A stretch of 64,000 nt of DNA from Microbispora sp. ZYX-F-249 (lineage in GTDB: Bacteria > Actinomycetota > Actinomycetes > Streptosporangiales > Streptosporangiaceae), in the NCBI RefSeq assembly GCF_039649665.1, contig NZ_JBDJAW010000005.1, forward strand, positions 186,001 to 250,000. The letters are read 5' to 3'. The notes beneath the pieces are model-generated. The model made no database searches and was not told where the DNA came from. It was given only the letters and a program-made list of their open reading frames with translations. Position numbers and translations under genes: made by a program. Of the stretch, positions 1-8,365 are shown one piece after another; position 1 is the first letter of the stretch; every line of letters starts with the position of its first letter.

Positions 1-1313
1 GCCGTCGGCTTCTGCGTCGGCTTGTCCGTGGGCTTCCCGGTCGGCTTGTCCGTGGGCTTGCCGGTCGGCTTGTCCGTGGGTTTGCCGGTCGGCTTGTCCG
101 TGGGTTTGCCGGTCGGCTTGTCGGTGGCCGTGGGGCTCGGCTGGGTGCTCGCCGTGGCGCCCGGGTCGGGTGAGACGCTCACCGCGACGGTCGCCGCCGG
201 GGTGGCCTGCGGCGTCGCCGCAGCGGTAGCCCCGCTCGGTGTGGGCGCGGGAGCGCCGCTCCCGGCCGGTGCGGGGGTCGCGGTCGCGGTGGGCCCGCTG
301 CTCGCGGTGGGCGCCGGTGTCCCCTCACCGCTCTGGCCGGGAGTCGCCGTGGCTGCGCCGCCGGTCGTCGGCTGGGGAGTCGGGGCGGTGCCCGGCCCGC
401 CGTTCGGCCCCGGCTTTGCCTGTCCGCTTGGCGACGGCTGGGCCTTCGTCAGAGGACCGCTGCCCGGCCGGTCGTCTCTGACGCGGCGATCGTCGCGGTT
501 GTGATAGCGGGACGTCCGATCGCCCCTGTCGCGGCTGTGGCCGCCGGCGTCCCGATCGCGCGGCTCGTGGGCCGTCCGGTCCCGGGTGGAGGCGCCGGCA
601 GAACCGGCGCCGGGGAGGACTCCGCCGGATCCGCCGGAGTCGTGCGACTTCCCTGACGTGCCGCCGGGACCGTCGGCGGAGTCATGGGCGGCGCCGGACG
701 AGCCACCGGGAGAATCGGGGCCGGCCTTGTCCGTCGCTTGGGAGTCCGGCCCGGCGTCGTTCGGCGCGTTCGCACCGGCGCCGGGCCCGTCCTCGCCGTT
801 CGATGCCTTCGCACCGTCACCCGGGGCGTTTCCGGCGCTGTCGGGTGTGTCGGCGGGGGTGTTGCCGGGGGTGTTCCCGGTGCCGTCCGAGGAGTCGTCG
901 TGGGCCGTACCGGACGGGCCATCCGGACCACCGGACGAGTCCTGCGGCGTGTTCGGCACGCCAGTGGAGTCGCCCGACGAGTGATGGGCCGTACCCGGCG
1001 AATCGGGGCCTGCCTTGTTCACCGTCTGCGTGTCGGGCGCGGCCTGGTCCGGTGCGTTGCCGGAGCCGCCCGGGGAGGATTCCGACGCGGAATCCGATGA
1101 GGACGACGAGGACTCCGCGGAGCCGTCCGCGGAGCCGTCGGAGGTGGGCGCGGCAATGGGACCGGCGCCCTCTACCGGTGGAGGGGCGTCCCAGCCGGGC
1201 TCGGCCACGGCGGCCCAGGGCTGCGCGACCACGGCGCCGCCGGTGGCGGAGACCGCGGCCAGGAGCAGGCCGGAGACCAGGGTGGCGCGCCGGGTGGACA
1301 TTCGGGGGGTCAT
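1..1313 (-). CDS. Secreted Pro/Thr/Gly-rich repeat protein (partial, 3' end off window)
   Basis: The frame is open from an ATG at 1313 to the left edge with no stop, so the C-terminus is missing. The ATG follows a GAGGAA ribosome-binding site. The first ~40 residues form a Sec-type signal peptide: Arg-rich start, a hydrophobic LVSGLLLAAVS core and an A-V-A-E cleavage region. The rest is low complexity: a Ser/Asp-rich stretch, then Gly/Asp/Pro-rich sequence, then an Arg/Asp/His-rich patch, then a Pro/Thr/Ala-rich stalk ending in tandem DKPTGKPT units. No enzyme domain is visible. It is probably a wall-spanning or extracellular stalk; an anchor or functional domain may lie beyond the window. 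It starts 19 bp after the preceding membrane-protein gene, so co-transcription is likely. Confidence 0.75.
   Translation of the reverse strand, partial: MTPRMSTRRATLVSGLLLAAVSATGGAVVAQPWAAVAEPGWDAPPPVEGAGPIAAPTSDGSADGSAESSSSSSDSASESSPGGSGNAPDQAAPDTQTVNKAGPDSPGTAHHSSGDSTGVPNTPQDSSGGPDGPSGTAHDDSSDGTGNTPGNTPADTPDSAGNAPGDGAKASNGEDGPGAGANAPNDAGPDSQATDKAGPDSPGGSSGAAHDSADGPGGTSGKSHDSGGSGGVLPGAGSAGASTRDRTAHEPRDRDAGGHSRDRGDRTSRYHNRDDRRVRDDRPGSGPLTKAQPSPSGQAKPGPNGGPGTAPTPQPTTGGAATATPGQSGEGTPAPTASSGPTATATPAPAGSGAPAPTPSGATAAATPQATPAATVAVSVSPDPGATASTQPSPTATDKPTGKPTDKPTGKPTDKPTGKPTDKPTGKPTDKPTQKPT
16..111 (-). repeat. 24-bp tandem repeat encoding (DKPTGKPT)n
   Basis: Four full 24-bp units with partial units on both sides lie inside the secreted-protein gene and continue towards the window edge. 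Units differ only by occasional third-base changes (for example ggcttg versus ggtttg). Such arrays expand and contract by slippage, so copy number probably varies between strains. Confidence 0.85.
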
Positions 1314-1332
1314 TGAGAGGCTCTTCCTCGAT

Positions 1333-2088
1333 CTAGGGAGTGGGCCGGGGACCGATGAGGGACTTCCAGCCCGCCGCGGCGAACTCGGGCGTCCCTGGGA
1401 GAGCGGCTGCGGGCACGGACGGAGGAGTCGGGTCGGGGATGTTGACCCAGTCGCCCTTGTCCGCGCCGCGCATATCGGGTTTCCACGCCATGAGCAGGCT
1501 CATGGCGTAGGGGCTGGAGTAGACGGGGCCGGTGGCGCCGGCGCCCGTGGTCGCCGTCACCTGGACCAGGACGGAAACCTGCACCTGGTCCTCGGAGCGG
1601 ACCTTCCACTGGACGCCGATCGTCTGCGTCCGCAGCGCCGCCCCCGAGGGAAGGTCGCCTTCGGCGGGAAGGCCGAGGGTCTCCCGCCAGCCGCGTACGG
1701 CATCGCGCGCACCCTCGCGTGCCTCCTTGCGCTGGTCCGGCGGGGCGTACAGCGCGGCCGCCTGTTCGGCCTGGCCGACGTCGAGCGTCCAGGCGGCTTC
1801 CAACGCGGCGGCCGCGGCGGACGCCGCCCCGATCTCCGTGTGGGGGAAGCCGACGGGGTAGCCCCCGTCGCCCTCGTGCCCCGCGGGCGCCGCCAGCGCG
1901 ACGGTCGGCGCCGCCACGCGCACCGGCGTGGACGGCGGCGCCTCCGCCTGGCGCGTCTGCAGCACGATCACCGCGACGGCGATCACGGTGACGACCCCCG
2001 CGATGGCGACGACCAGATGCCGGGGATCCCACCGGCGCGGTGGTCCCAGGTCCCAGTCGAGCGCCGGATCGGGGATTACCGGTCCCAC
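1333..2088 (-). CDS. Single-pass membrane protein of the EspI-like gene set
   Basis: 251 residues from a GTG at 2088. That GTG shares its first base with the upstream gene's TAG stop, which indicates translational coupling and decides the start. A short cytoplasmic segment (PDPALDWDLGPPRRW) precedes one membrane helix at about residues 23-45. Next comes an Ala-rich linker and a motif GYPVGFPHTEIGA, followed by an alpha/beta region of about 170 residues. From memory, a 'GFPHT..GA' motif after one helix is common in accessory proteins next to actinobacterial ATPases of conjugation- or secretion-like loci. The extracellular part could be NTF2/TcpC-like, but I cannot show that. No catalytic motif is visible. 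It probably works with the adjacent MinD-like ATPase at the membrane. Confidence 0.7.
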   Translation of the reverse strand: MGPVIPDPALDWDLGPPRRWDPRHLVVAIAGVVTVIAVAVIVLQTRQAEAPPSTPVRVAAPTVALAAPAGHEGDGGYPVGFPHTEIGAASAAAAALEAAWTLDVGQAEQAAALYAPPDQRKEAREGARDAVRGWRETLGLPAEGDLPSGAALRTQTIGVQWKVRSEDQVQVSVLVQVTATTGAGATGPVYSSPYAMSLLMAWKPDMRGADKGDWVNIPDPTPPSVPAAALPGTPEFAAAGWKSLIGPRPTP

Positions 2089-3068
2089 TACTTGCTCCGG
2101 TCCGGCCGCTGCCCGAACGCCTGCCCGGCCGCCGCGGCGAGGCGCAGGTACGCGCCGCGGGTGGTGGGCCGCAGCCGGGCGAGGTCGACCTCCGCGCCCT
2201 CTTTCAGGTGCGGGTCGAACGGCACCCGCACCACCGTGCGGCAACGCCCGGCGAAGTGGCGTTCGAGCAGGTCGACGTCGACGTGCGACTTGGGCTCGAC
2301 CGCGTTCAGCACGACGATGGCGTTCTTGACGAGATGGCCGTGGCCGTGGGCGGTGAGCCAGTCGAGGGTGGCGGCGGCCGAGCTCGCACCGTCCACCGCG
2401 ACCATGGTGACCAGCACGATCTGGTCGGCGAGCTCCAGCGTGGCTCCCATGGCGCCGTGCAGGAGCCCGGTGCCGCAGTCGGTGATGCAGATGGAGTAGT
2501 AGCGCTCGATCAGATTGGCGACCGTACGGTAGTCCTCCGCGTTGAACGCCTCGCTGACTGCCGGGTCGGTGTCGGAGGCGAGCACCTCCAGCCGCGCGGA
2601 CGACTGCGAGGTGAACGCGCGGGCGTCGGCGTACCGCACGATGTGCGGCGCCTCGGCCAGGAGGGTCCGGATGGTCGCCGCGGTCTCCGACTTGACCTTG
2701 ATGCCGAGCGTCCCCCGGTCGGGGTTGGCGTCGATGGCGATCACCCGGTCGCCGCGCAGCGAGGCGAGCGTGTTGCCCAGCGCCGCCGTCGTCGTGGTCT
2801 TCCCCACCCCGCCCTTGAGGCTCATGACCGCGATCCTGTGGTGACCGCTGGCGACGGGCGTCTGGGCGTGCGCGATGAGCGTGCGGCGTTCCATCTCCGC
2901 CGCCGACTCCGAGGGGATGATCCGGCCGCCGGAGAGCTGGTAGACGAGCCGCCGCCAGCCTCCGGTGGGCTCCACACGGCGGTTGGTCAGCAGATGTTCG
3001 GCCGTGAGAGGCACGCTCTCCGGGAACTGCTCGGCGGGAGTAGGCACCGAAGTGTGGATCTCGGTCAT
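2088..3068 (-). CDS. EspI-like MinD/ParA family ATPase
   Basis: 326 residues. The ATG at 3068 sits after GAAAGGA; a GTG 15 bp upstream overlaps that site and is less likely. An N-terminal segment with GGWRRLVYQLSGG resembles the pre-ATPase region of mycobacterial EspI. The deviant Walker A motif SLKGGVGKTTTT lies near residues 83-91, followed by the IDANPDRGTLG switch (about 112-120), ITDCGTG (about 195) and a C-terminal DPHLKEGAEVDL segment. MinD-like ATPases of this type accompany ESX/type VII secretion or conjugation-like loci and dimerise on ATP. No FtsK/EccC motor or WXG100 gene is in the window, so the partner machinery would lie to the left or elsewhere. Confidence 0.8.
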   Translation of the reverse strand: MTEIHTSVPTPAEQFPESVPLTAEHLLTNRRVEPTGGWRRLVYQLSGGRIIPSESAAEMERRTLIAHAQTPVASGHHRIAVMSLKGGVGKTTTTAALGNTLASLRGDRVIAIDANPDRGTLGIKVKSETAATIRTLLAEAPHIVRYADARAFTSQSSARLEVLASDTDPAVSEAFNAEDYRTVANLIERYYSICITDCGTGLLHGAMGATLELADQIVLVTMVAVDGASSAAATLDWLTAHGHGHLVKNAIVVLNAVEPKSHVDVDLLERHFAGRCRTVVRVPFDPHLKEGAEVDLARLRPTTRGAYLRLAAAAGQAFGQRPDRSK

Positions 3069-3111
3069 GTCGGGTCCTTTCACCGAGGACGAGAGGATTC
3101 GGGGGCGGCGG

Positions 3112-5502
3112 TCAGCAGGTGCTCCATCGCACGGTGGCGGTGCCTTTCCTGCCCTTCGGGCCGTGCAGTTCGAGCGGCGCCGTCACGGGCGAGGGGACCC
3201 CGCACCAGTAGCGGACGCGCAGCGCGCGCACGGTGAGCACGTCGGTGTGCCCGGGCTTGAGCGTTCCGCTGGACGGCTCGACCACCAGGCCGGGCGCCGA
3301 TATCCGCCATTTCACGGGCTTTCCGGAGGTTGTCGAGAGAGTGAGGGTGCCTCTCCCGAACGCGTCGAGGGTGATGACGGACGGCGTCTGAACGCCCCAG
3401 GCGCCCATCAGGAAGACGCCCGGGGAGGCGGGGGTGTCCTGAGCGGCGTTCTGGCCGCCGGGTTGCCCGGCGCCCGCGGTTCCGCCGTCTCCGCCGGGCT
3501 GTGCGGCGCTCCCCGCCGTGCTCTGGCCGCCGGGCTGCCCGGTGCTGCCCGCGGTGCTCTGGCCGCCGGGCTGCCCGGCGCTCCCCGCCGTGCTCTGGCC
3601 GCCGGATTGCGCGGCGTCTCCGGTCGCGGCGGTCGCTGTCACCGTGGTTTGCGGCGTGCCCGAGGCCGTACCCGCCCCGGCCCCGCCCGCCGCCGCGGCG
3701 CCGTCCGCCGCGCCGGCTGTCGAGGGGTTCGCGGCCGTTCCCGTCCCCGCTCCTGCGGGGTCGGCGGACGACCGCGCGATGTTCGCCTCCAGCGCCCCTC
3801 TCTGGGACTGGGGGGCGGGGGCGAAGAGGTTGATCCCCGTCACGGTTCCCGCCGCCCCCGCGACGACGACGATGACGATCCGCAGGGCGGTCGCCCGTAA
3901 CAGCGAGCCGACCCGTGCCAGCACCTCGACGATCCTGATCTGCGCGCCGGCGAGCGGCCTGTCGGGAAACTCCACCTCCCCGGGCGCGTCCGCGACGTTG
4001 CCGGCGCCGGCGCGGTCCGCTGGGGCGCGGTCGGCGGGGGCGGGGACCGCCTCGGCGGCGCGTGCCAGGGCCTCCCTGGCCCTGATCTGCGAGAGCAGCG
4101 CGTTGTAGAGAGGCGTGTCCTGCCCCGGCGGCAGTTCGGCGGCCGGTCCGAGAGCCGGGTGCGGCTCGCCGGCCGTCCCAGTCCCAGGTCCAGGTCCAGT
4201 CCCAGTCCCAGTCCCAGTGGTTCTGGGCGTCCCCGTCGTCGCGGCCTCCGGCGACCCCGGCGAGCCGGCAGGACCCGCCCGCCCGGCGGGGCCGGGCGAG
4301 GCCGCTGACGTCGCCGGGCCCTGCGACTGCGGTGAACGCGTGAATCCGGCCGGACCGGCGGCGCCGGAGGAGCCGGGGGACGGCGCGGGCCGTTGCGCGG
4401 CGCGTGACTTCGACCCCCTCGACGGCCACGCCAGGCCCGGCTGGGTGTCCTCCTGGGAGATGGCCCGCACCGGACGCTCCGGCAGCTCGGGGCCGGCCGG
4501 AGCGCCGGAAGAGGCGCCGGAGGGAGCGTCGGCGGGACGTGCCGTTCCCGGCTGCGGGGGCGGGGCCGGGCGGGGCACGGCCGTCGACAGGCCGGAGTCG
4601 GGCGGCACCAGCGGCGGCACCGGTGGCGTCGGGGTCACCGGGGCGACCGTCCGGGGCGGCGGGACGGACGCCGACGGCGATTCCTGCCGCGCGGCCGGGG
4701 CGGGGGCGGTGTTCACGGGAGCGGCGAGCGGCATGCCGAACGACGAGGGGGGCCGGTGTGCCGGCCGCTGCGCCCGGGCGGTGGCCGCCCTGTTCAGCGC
4801 GTCCAGGAGTCGCTGCCTGGTCTCGGTCGTGAGGTCGGCCACCGGGGGACGGGAGAGGATCTGCGGAACGGTGTATCGGATGTTGATGGGCCGCTTGCAG
4901 ACCACGCAGGTCACGATGTGCCGGAGCAGGGCCGTGCGTGCGGCCCCGAAGTCGGCCGCCTCGCCGTGCTCGTCGGGGAAGACGGCGGCGGCCAGCGGAC
5001 CGAGCTCCGGGCAGATCGGACGGCCCCGGGCGAGGCCGTCCAGGCCGCTCACGAGGATCTCCACCACGTCCTGGGTACGCGCGATCAGCCTGCCGGCCTC
5101 CTTGACCGGCAGGGCGAGCACGTACACGAGATCCCGCAGCGGGAGTTCGTGGCGGTAGAGAAGGCGCAGCGCCTCGGCGCCCAGGGGATCCGCCAGGCTC
5201 CAGGCACGCCGTACCGCCCGGGGGTCGGGTCCGCCGGAACCGGGCCCGGGCAGGAATCCCCGTCCCGGGCCGGTGGCGCACTCACGGCGCAGCGCGGACA
5301 GCAGCCAGGCCCGGTCTGAAACGTTCCCGGGCAGTTCCCGGGCGGCGCACGACTCCAGCGCGGCGATCACCGCCGCGAGCATGGGGGCGGGCTCGAGGTG
5401 GCAGGAGGCGTAGTCGACGAGGTGGGCGCCGTGCTCGTCCACCCATGCCATCCCCCGGCCGGGGTCGAGCGTCACATCCCCGGCGGGCGGATTCATGCGC
5501 AC
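3112..5502 (-). CDS. Sigma-region-4-like membrane protein with extracellular C-terminal domain
   Basis: 796 residues from a GTG at 5502; an in-frame ATG at 5496 is equally possible, and neither has a clear ribosome-binding site. Residues about 60-160 resemble sigma region 4-like helices (ADPLGAEALRLLYRHELPLRDL). A zinc-finger-like CVVCKRPINIRY follows near residue 200. A long Pro/Ala/Gly/Ser linker includes (GT)n. A membrane helix LRIVIVVVAGAAGTVTG lies at about 537-557. An external QPGGQSTAGS repeat leads to an about 100-residue beta-rich C-terminus (SSGTLKPGHTDVLTV, ending VRWSTC) that resembles BACON/Ig-like folds. It may transduce an envelope signal to transcription, but the function is unknown. 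It precedes the EspI-like gene by 43 bp on the same strand. Confidence 0.7.
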   Translation of the reverse strand: MRMNPPAGDVTLDPGRGMAWVDEHGAHLVDYASCHLEPAPMLAAVIAALESCAARELPGNVSDRAWLLSALRRECATGPGRGFLPGPGSGGPDPRAVRRAWSLADPLGAEALRLLYRHELPLRDLVYVLALPVKEAGRLIARTQDVVEILVSGLDGLARGRPICPELGPLAAAVFPDEHGEAADFGAARTALLRHIVTCVVCKRPINIRYTVPQILSRPPVADLTTETRQRLLDALNRAATARAQRPAHRPPSSFGMPLAAPVNTAPAPAARQESPSASVPPPRTVAPVTPTPPVPPLVPPDSGLSTAVPRPAPPPQPGTARPADAPSGASSGAPAGPELPERPVRAISQEDTQPGLAWPSRGSKSRAAQRPAPSPGSSGAAGPAGFTRSPQSQGPATSAASPGPAGRAGPAGSPGSPEAATTGTPRTTGTGTGTGPGPGTGTAGEPHPALGPAAELPPGQDTPLYNALLSQIRAREALARAAEAVPAPADRAPADRAGAGNVADAPGEVEFPDRPLAGAQIRIVEVLARVGSLLRATALRIVIVVVAGAAGTVTGINLFAPAPQSQRGALEANIARSSADPAGAGTGTAANPSTAGAADGAAAAGGAGAGTASGTPQTTVTATAATGDAAQSGGQSTAGSAGQPGGQSTAGSTGQPGGQSTAGSAAQPGGDGGTAGAGQPGGQNAAQDTPASPGVFLMGAWGVQTPSVITLDAFGRGTLTLSTTSGKPVKWRISAPGLVVEPSSGTLKPGHTDVLTVRALRVRYWCGVPSPVTAPLELHGPKGRKGTATVRWSTC

Positions 5503-6070
5503 CGGAACAGGGAGAGGGTGGCGACGGCGGCATGTTCGGCCAGAGCATCACTGTGACTTAGGCGTCGCACTTGCCTAACAGGAAATCTTGATGCATACCG
5601 ATACATAGAACGAGATCTTAGACTGACTGCGATGTGTTGGGAAGGAAAAGAACCATAGAAATCACGAGTTGAGGATAAGCCGCAAATAACACCGATATGG
5701 TCATCCGAAAGGGACCCAGAAGAGGTGCCCGTTATCTTCTCTCCGCTTGTCTGGAGAAGTGCCGGATTCCATCTGGCCCGACCGTCCCGACAGCCGGTTG
5801 ACCTGGTGTTTCATTCTGCTTTCACAACATCGGACGCGTCCGGTGGCGCACGGGTTCCCATGCCCGCCTTTCCCCGTCCACCCGATAGACACATCCGATG
5901 TGAATAGCCTTCATATACCCGGGGAATAACCAGCGTTCCGCACTTTTCCGACATTACAGCATGCGTACGACCGGTCTCGGGGTGAAGCAGCCCCGGCCGC
6001 CCGGCGAAACGATCTCGCGATTTACCCGGGAGGCGCAACCGCGGGCGTGATCGGCCGCGAAGAGGTACGC
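5503..6070. other. Low-GC intergenic region upstream of photolyase
   Basis: About 570 bp with visibly lower GC than its surroundings, rich in AT runs around 5560-5760. Short open frames on both strands have no ribosome-binding site or recognisable product. It contains two short palindromes: CGGACGCGTCCG at 5831-5842 and CACATC-C-GATGTG at 5890-5902. It probably holds divergent promoters for the sigma-like gene and the photolyase. No RNA gene was recognised. Confidence 0.5.
5890..5902. promoter_or_regulatory. Palindrome CACATC-C-GATGTG, possible operator
   Basis: A perfect 6-bp inverted repeat around one base, about 170 bp upstream of the photolyase start in AT-richer sequence. It could be a regulator site, but no regulator gene is adjacent, so the assignment is speculative. 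Confidence 0.3.
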
Positions 6071-7360
6071 GTGGAGACCGTCGTCGTGCTGTTCAACCGG
6101 GACCTGCGAATTCACGATCACCCGGCGCTCTGCGAGGCGTCCGCCGTGGCCCGGCACGTCGTTCCGATGTTCGTGTTCGACTCCGCGATCGCGGCCCGGC
6201 ACCGCCGCGACTTCCTCCACGCGTCGCTCCACGACCTGCGGTCGTCCCTGCGCTCGCTCGGCGGCGACCTCGTCGTGCGGCACGGCGATCCCGTGGCCCA
6301 TGCCGTACGCGCGGCCGCGGCGGCGGGCGCGTCGGCGATCTGGGCGAGTGAGGACGTCAGCCCGCTGGCCCGGCGCCGGGAGCGGCGCCTCGCGGACGAG
6401 TGCCGGGCCCACCGGCTGGAGTTCCGCCTCTTCCCCGGCGTGACCGTGGTGCCCCCCGGCGCGCTGCGGCCCGGCGGCGGGAGCCACTACCGGGTCTTCT
6501 CGCCGTACTGGCGGGCCTGGTCGGGCACCGCGAGACGACCGGTCCTCGGCGCGCCCCACCGCATGCGCCTGCCGCCCGGCATCGACCCCGGCGTCCTCCC
6601 CGAGGCGTCCCCCGAGCCGTACGGGGTCGTGCGTGGCGGGGAGAGCGAGGCCCGGCGACGGCTGCTGCGGTGGGTGGGCGACGGGCTCGCCGCCTACGCC
6701 GAGACGCGCGACCGGATGGCGGGGCGCACCTCGATGCTCAGCGCCTATCTCCACTTCGGCTGCGTGTCGCCCCTGGAGGTGGTGGACCGCTCCTGCCGGC
6801 GGCCGGACGGCGAGGAGTACGTCAGGCAGCTGTGCTGGCGCGACTTCCACTACCAGGTGGTGAACGCCTTCCCCGAGATGGGCCGGCGCGACTACCGGCC
6901 GGGAGACGTGGAGTGGCGGCGCGACGAGGAGGCGGAGGCCGCCTGGCGGGAGGGCCTGACCGGGGTTCCCATCGTGGACGCGGGCATGCGCCAGCTTCTC
7001 GCCGAGGGCTGGATGCACAACCGGGTGCGCCTGGTGACCGGCTCCTACCTGACCAAGCGGCTCGGCATCGACTGGCGGGCCGGGCTCGAGCACTTCGCCG
7101 AATGGCTGCTCGACGGCGACATGCCCAACAACTGCGGCAACTGGCAATGGGTCGCCGGGACGGGCAACGACACCCGGCCCTACCGCAAACTCAACCCCCT
7201 CCGGCAGGCCAAGAAGTTCGACCCCGAGGGCGAGTACGTGCGGCGCTACGTCCCCGAACTGGCGTCCCTTCCCGGCGACCTGGTCCACGAGCCGTGGAGG
7301 GCCCGCGGCGGGGTCCCCGGCTACCCCGCCTCGCCCCTCGGCGGCGAGCTCAAAGCCTGA
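6071..7360 (+). CDS. phr: Deoxyribodipyrimidine photolyase
   Basis: 429 residues. The GTG at 6071 gives METVVVLFNRDLRIHDHPAL, which matches the family start, and follows GAAGAGG by five bases; a GTG 24 bp upstream is less well placed. An N-terminal Rossmann antenna-binding domain covers about residues 5-130. The all-helical FAD domain is typical: GRTSMLSAYLHFGCVSP, then CWRDFHYQV, TGVPIVDAGMRQL, GWMHNRVRL and DGDMPNNCGNWQWVAGTGND. The enzyme repairs cyclobutane pyrimidine dimers with visible light using reduced FAD. The NCGNWQW segment contains Trp residues of the electron-transfer chain. The length is typical for class I CPD photolyases. The gene stands alone. Confidence 0.95.
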   Translation: METVVVLFNRDLRIHDHPALCEASAVARHVVPMFVFDSAIAARHRRDFLHASLHDLRSSLRSLGGDLVVRHGDPVAHAVRAAAAAGASAIWASEDVSPLARRRERRLADECRAHRLEFRLFPGVTVVPPGALRPGGGSHYRVFSPYWRAWSGTARRPVLGAPHRMRLPPGIDPGVLPEASPEPYGVVRGGESEARRRLLRWVGDGLAAYAETRDRMAGRTSMLSAYLHFGCVSPLEVVDRSCRRPDGEEYVRQLCWRDFHYQVVNAFPEMGRRDYRPGDVEWRRDEEAEAAWREGLTGVPIVDAGMRQLLAEGWMHNRVRLVTGSYLTKRLGIDWRAGLEHFAEWLLDGDMPNNCGNWQWVAGTGNDTRPYRKLNPLRQAKKFDPEGEYVRRYVPELASLPGDLVHEPWRARGGVPGYPASPLGGELKA

Positions 7361-7450
7361 CGCGCCGGGCCCGCGGATGCGGCGTAGAGACCGTCCTGTG
7401 CACGCGCCCGTCCGGTGGAGAGCGACGGCGCGCGACCCGAGGAGGTCTGC

Positions 7451-8365
7451 TCAGAAGACCAGGACGAGCTTGCCGGTGGTGTGGCCGGACTCGATCAGCG
7501 TGTGCGCCCGCGCCGCCTCCTCGACCGGGATCGCCTCCTGGATCCTCACCTTCAGGTCGCCCTTCTCGTACAACGCGGTCAGCCCACCGAGCCGGGCGGT
7601 CGAGCGCTCGGCGCCGAGCCGCTGGACGCCGATCCGATCGGCGGCGGGCTGGTAGGCGATGGTGCCGACGCGCGTGCGGTCGGCCACGAGTGCCGCCGAG
7701 ACCTCCAGCGCCTCCACGGTCCCGGCCGCGTCGAGCGCGGCGTGCACGCCGTCCGGGGCGGCGGCCCGCACCCGCTCGGCCAGCCCCTCGCCGTACGCCA
7801 CCGGGATCACGCCGAGGTCGCGCAGGTGGGAGTGGTTGCGTTCGCTCGCGGTGCCGACGACCGTCGCCCCGAGCGCCCGGGCGATCTGCACGGCGAACGT
7901 GCCGACCCCACCGGCCGCCGCGTGCACGAGGACGGTGTCCCCGGCGCCGACCCGCAGCTTCTCCAGCGCGGTGTCGGCGGTCTGCCCCGACGCGGACAGC
8001 ACCCCGGCCTCCGGCCACGGCATCGACGCGGGCTTCGGCGCCACCTGGTCCGGCGGGACGACGACGTGCTCGGCGTACGACGCGAGCATCGCCCAGCCGA
8101 GGACCTCGTCGCCGACGGCCACACCGGTGACGCCCTCCCCGACGGCGTCGACCACGCCCGCGAACTCGTTGCCCAGCCGCTGCGGGAACGTCGCGGGCAC
8201 ATGGGCGTGGGCTCCCCCACCGCGGAACAGCGCGTCGAAGGGCTGCACGCCCGCCGCCCTCACGCGGACCCTGATCGTCCCCGCTCCGGGCTCGTCCGGC
8301 TCCAGGTCGACGATGTGCAGCACCTCCGGGCCGCCGTAGGCGGAGAACACGACCGTCCTGCTCAT
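7451..8365 (-). CDS. NADPH:quinone oxidoreductase-type MDR dehydrogenase
   Basis: 304 residues from an ATG at 8365. Medium-chain dehydrogenase/reductase without zinc ligands. The N-terminal GroES-like fold has SAYGGPEVLHIVDL and NEFAGVVDAVGEGVTG. The Rossmann domain has [23 protein letters not shown], the AAGGVG dinucleotide motif. The C-terminus ends ESGHTTGKLVLVF, a standard ending of this family. It is expected to reduce quinones or enones with NADPH. The start overlaps the TetR stop codon (ATGA), so the two form one operon and the regulator probably controls this gene. Confidence 0.9.
   Translation of the reverse strand: MSRTVVFSAYGGPEVLHIVDLEPDEPGAGTIRVRVRAAGVQPFDALFRGGGAHAHVPATFPQRLGNEFAGVVDAVGEGVTGVAVGDEVLGWAMLASYAEHVVVPPDQVAPKPASMPWPEAGVLSASGQTADTALEKLRVGAGDTVLVHAAAGGVGTFAVQIARALGATVVGTASERNHSHLRDLGVIPVAYGEGLAERVRAAAPDGVHAALDAAGTVEALEVSAALVADRTRVGTIAYQPAADRIGVQRLGAERSTARLGGLTALYEKGDLKVRIQEAIPVEEAARAHTLIESGHTTGKLVLVF

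Noticed and set aside
22-504. Plus-strand frame with a Val/Gly/Leu/Pro repeat resembling an elastin-like protein.
   Set aside because: The minus strand gives a better gene: signal peptide, ribosome-binding site and an open frame of 1.3 kb.
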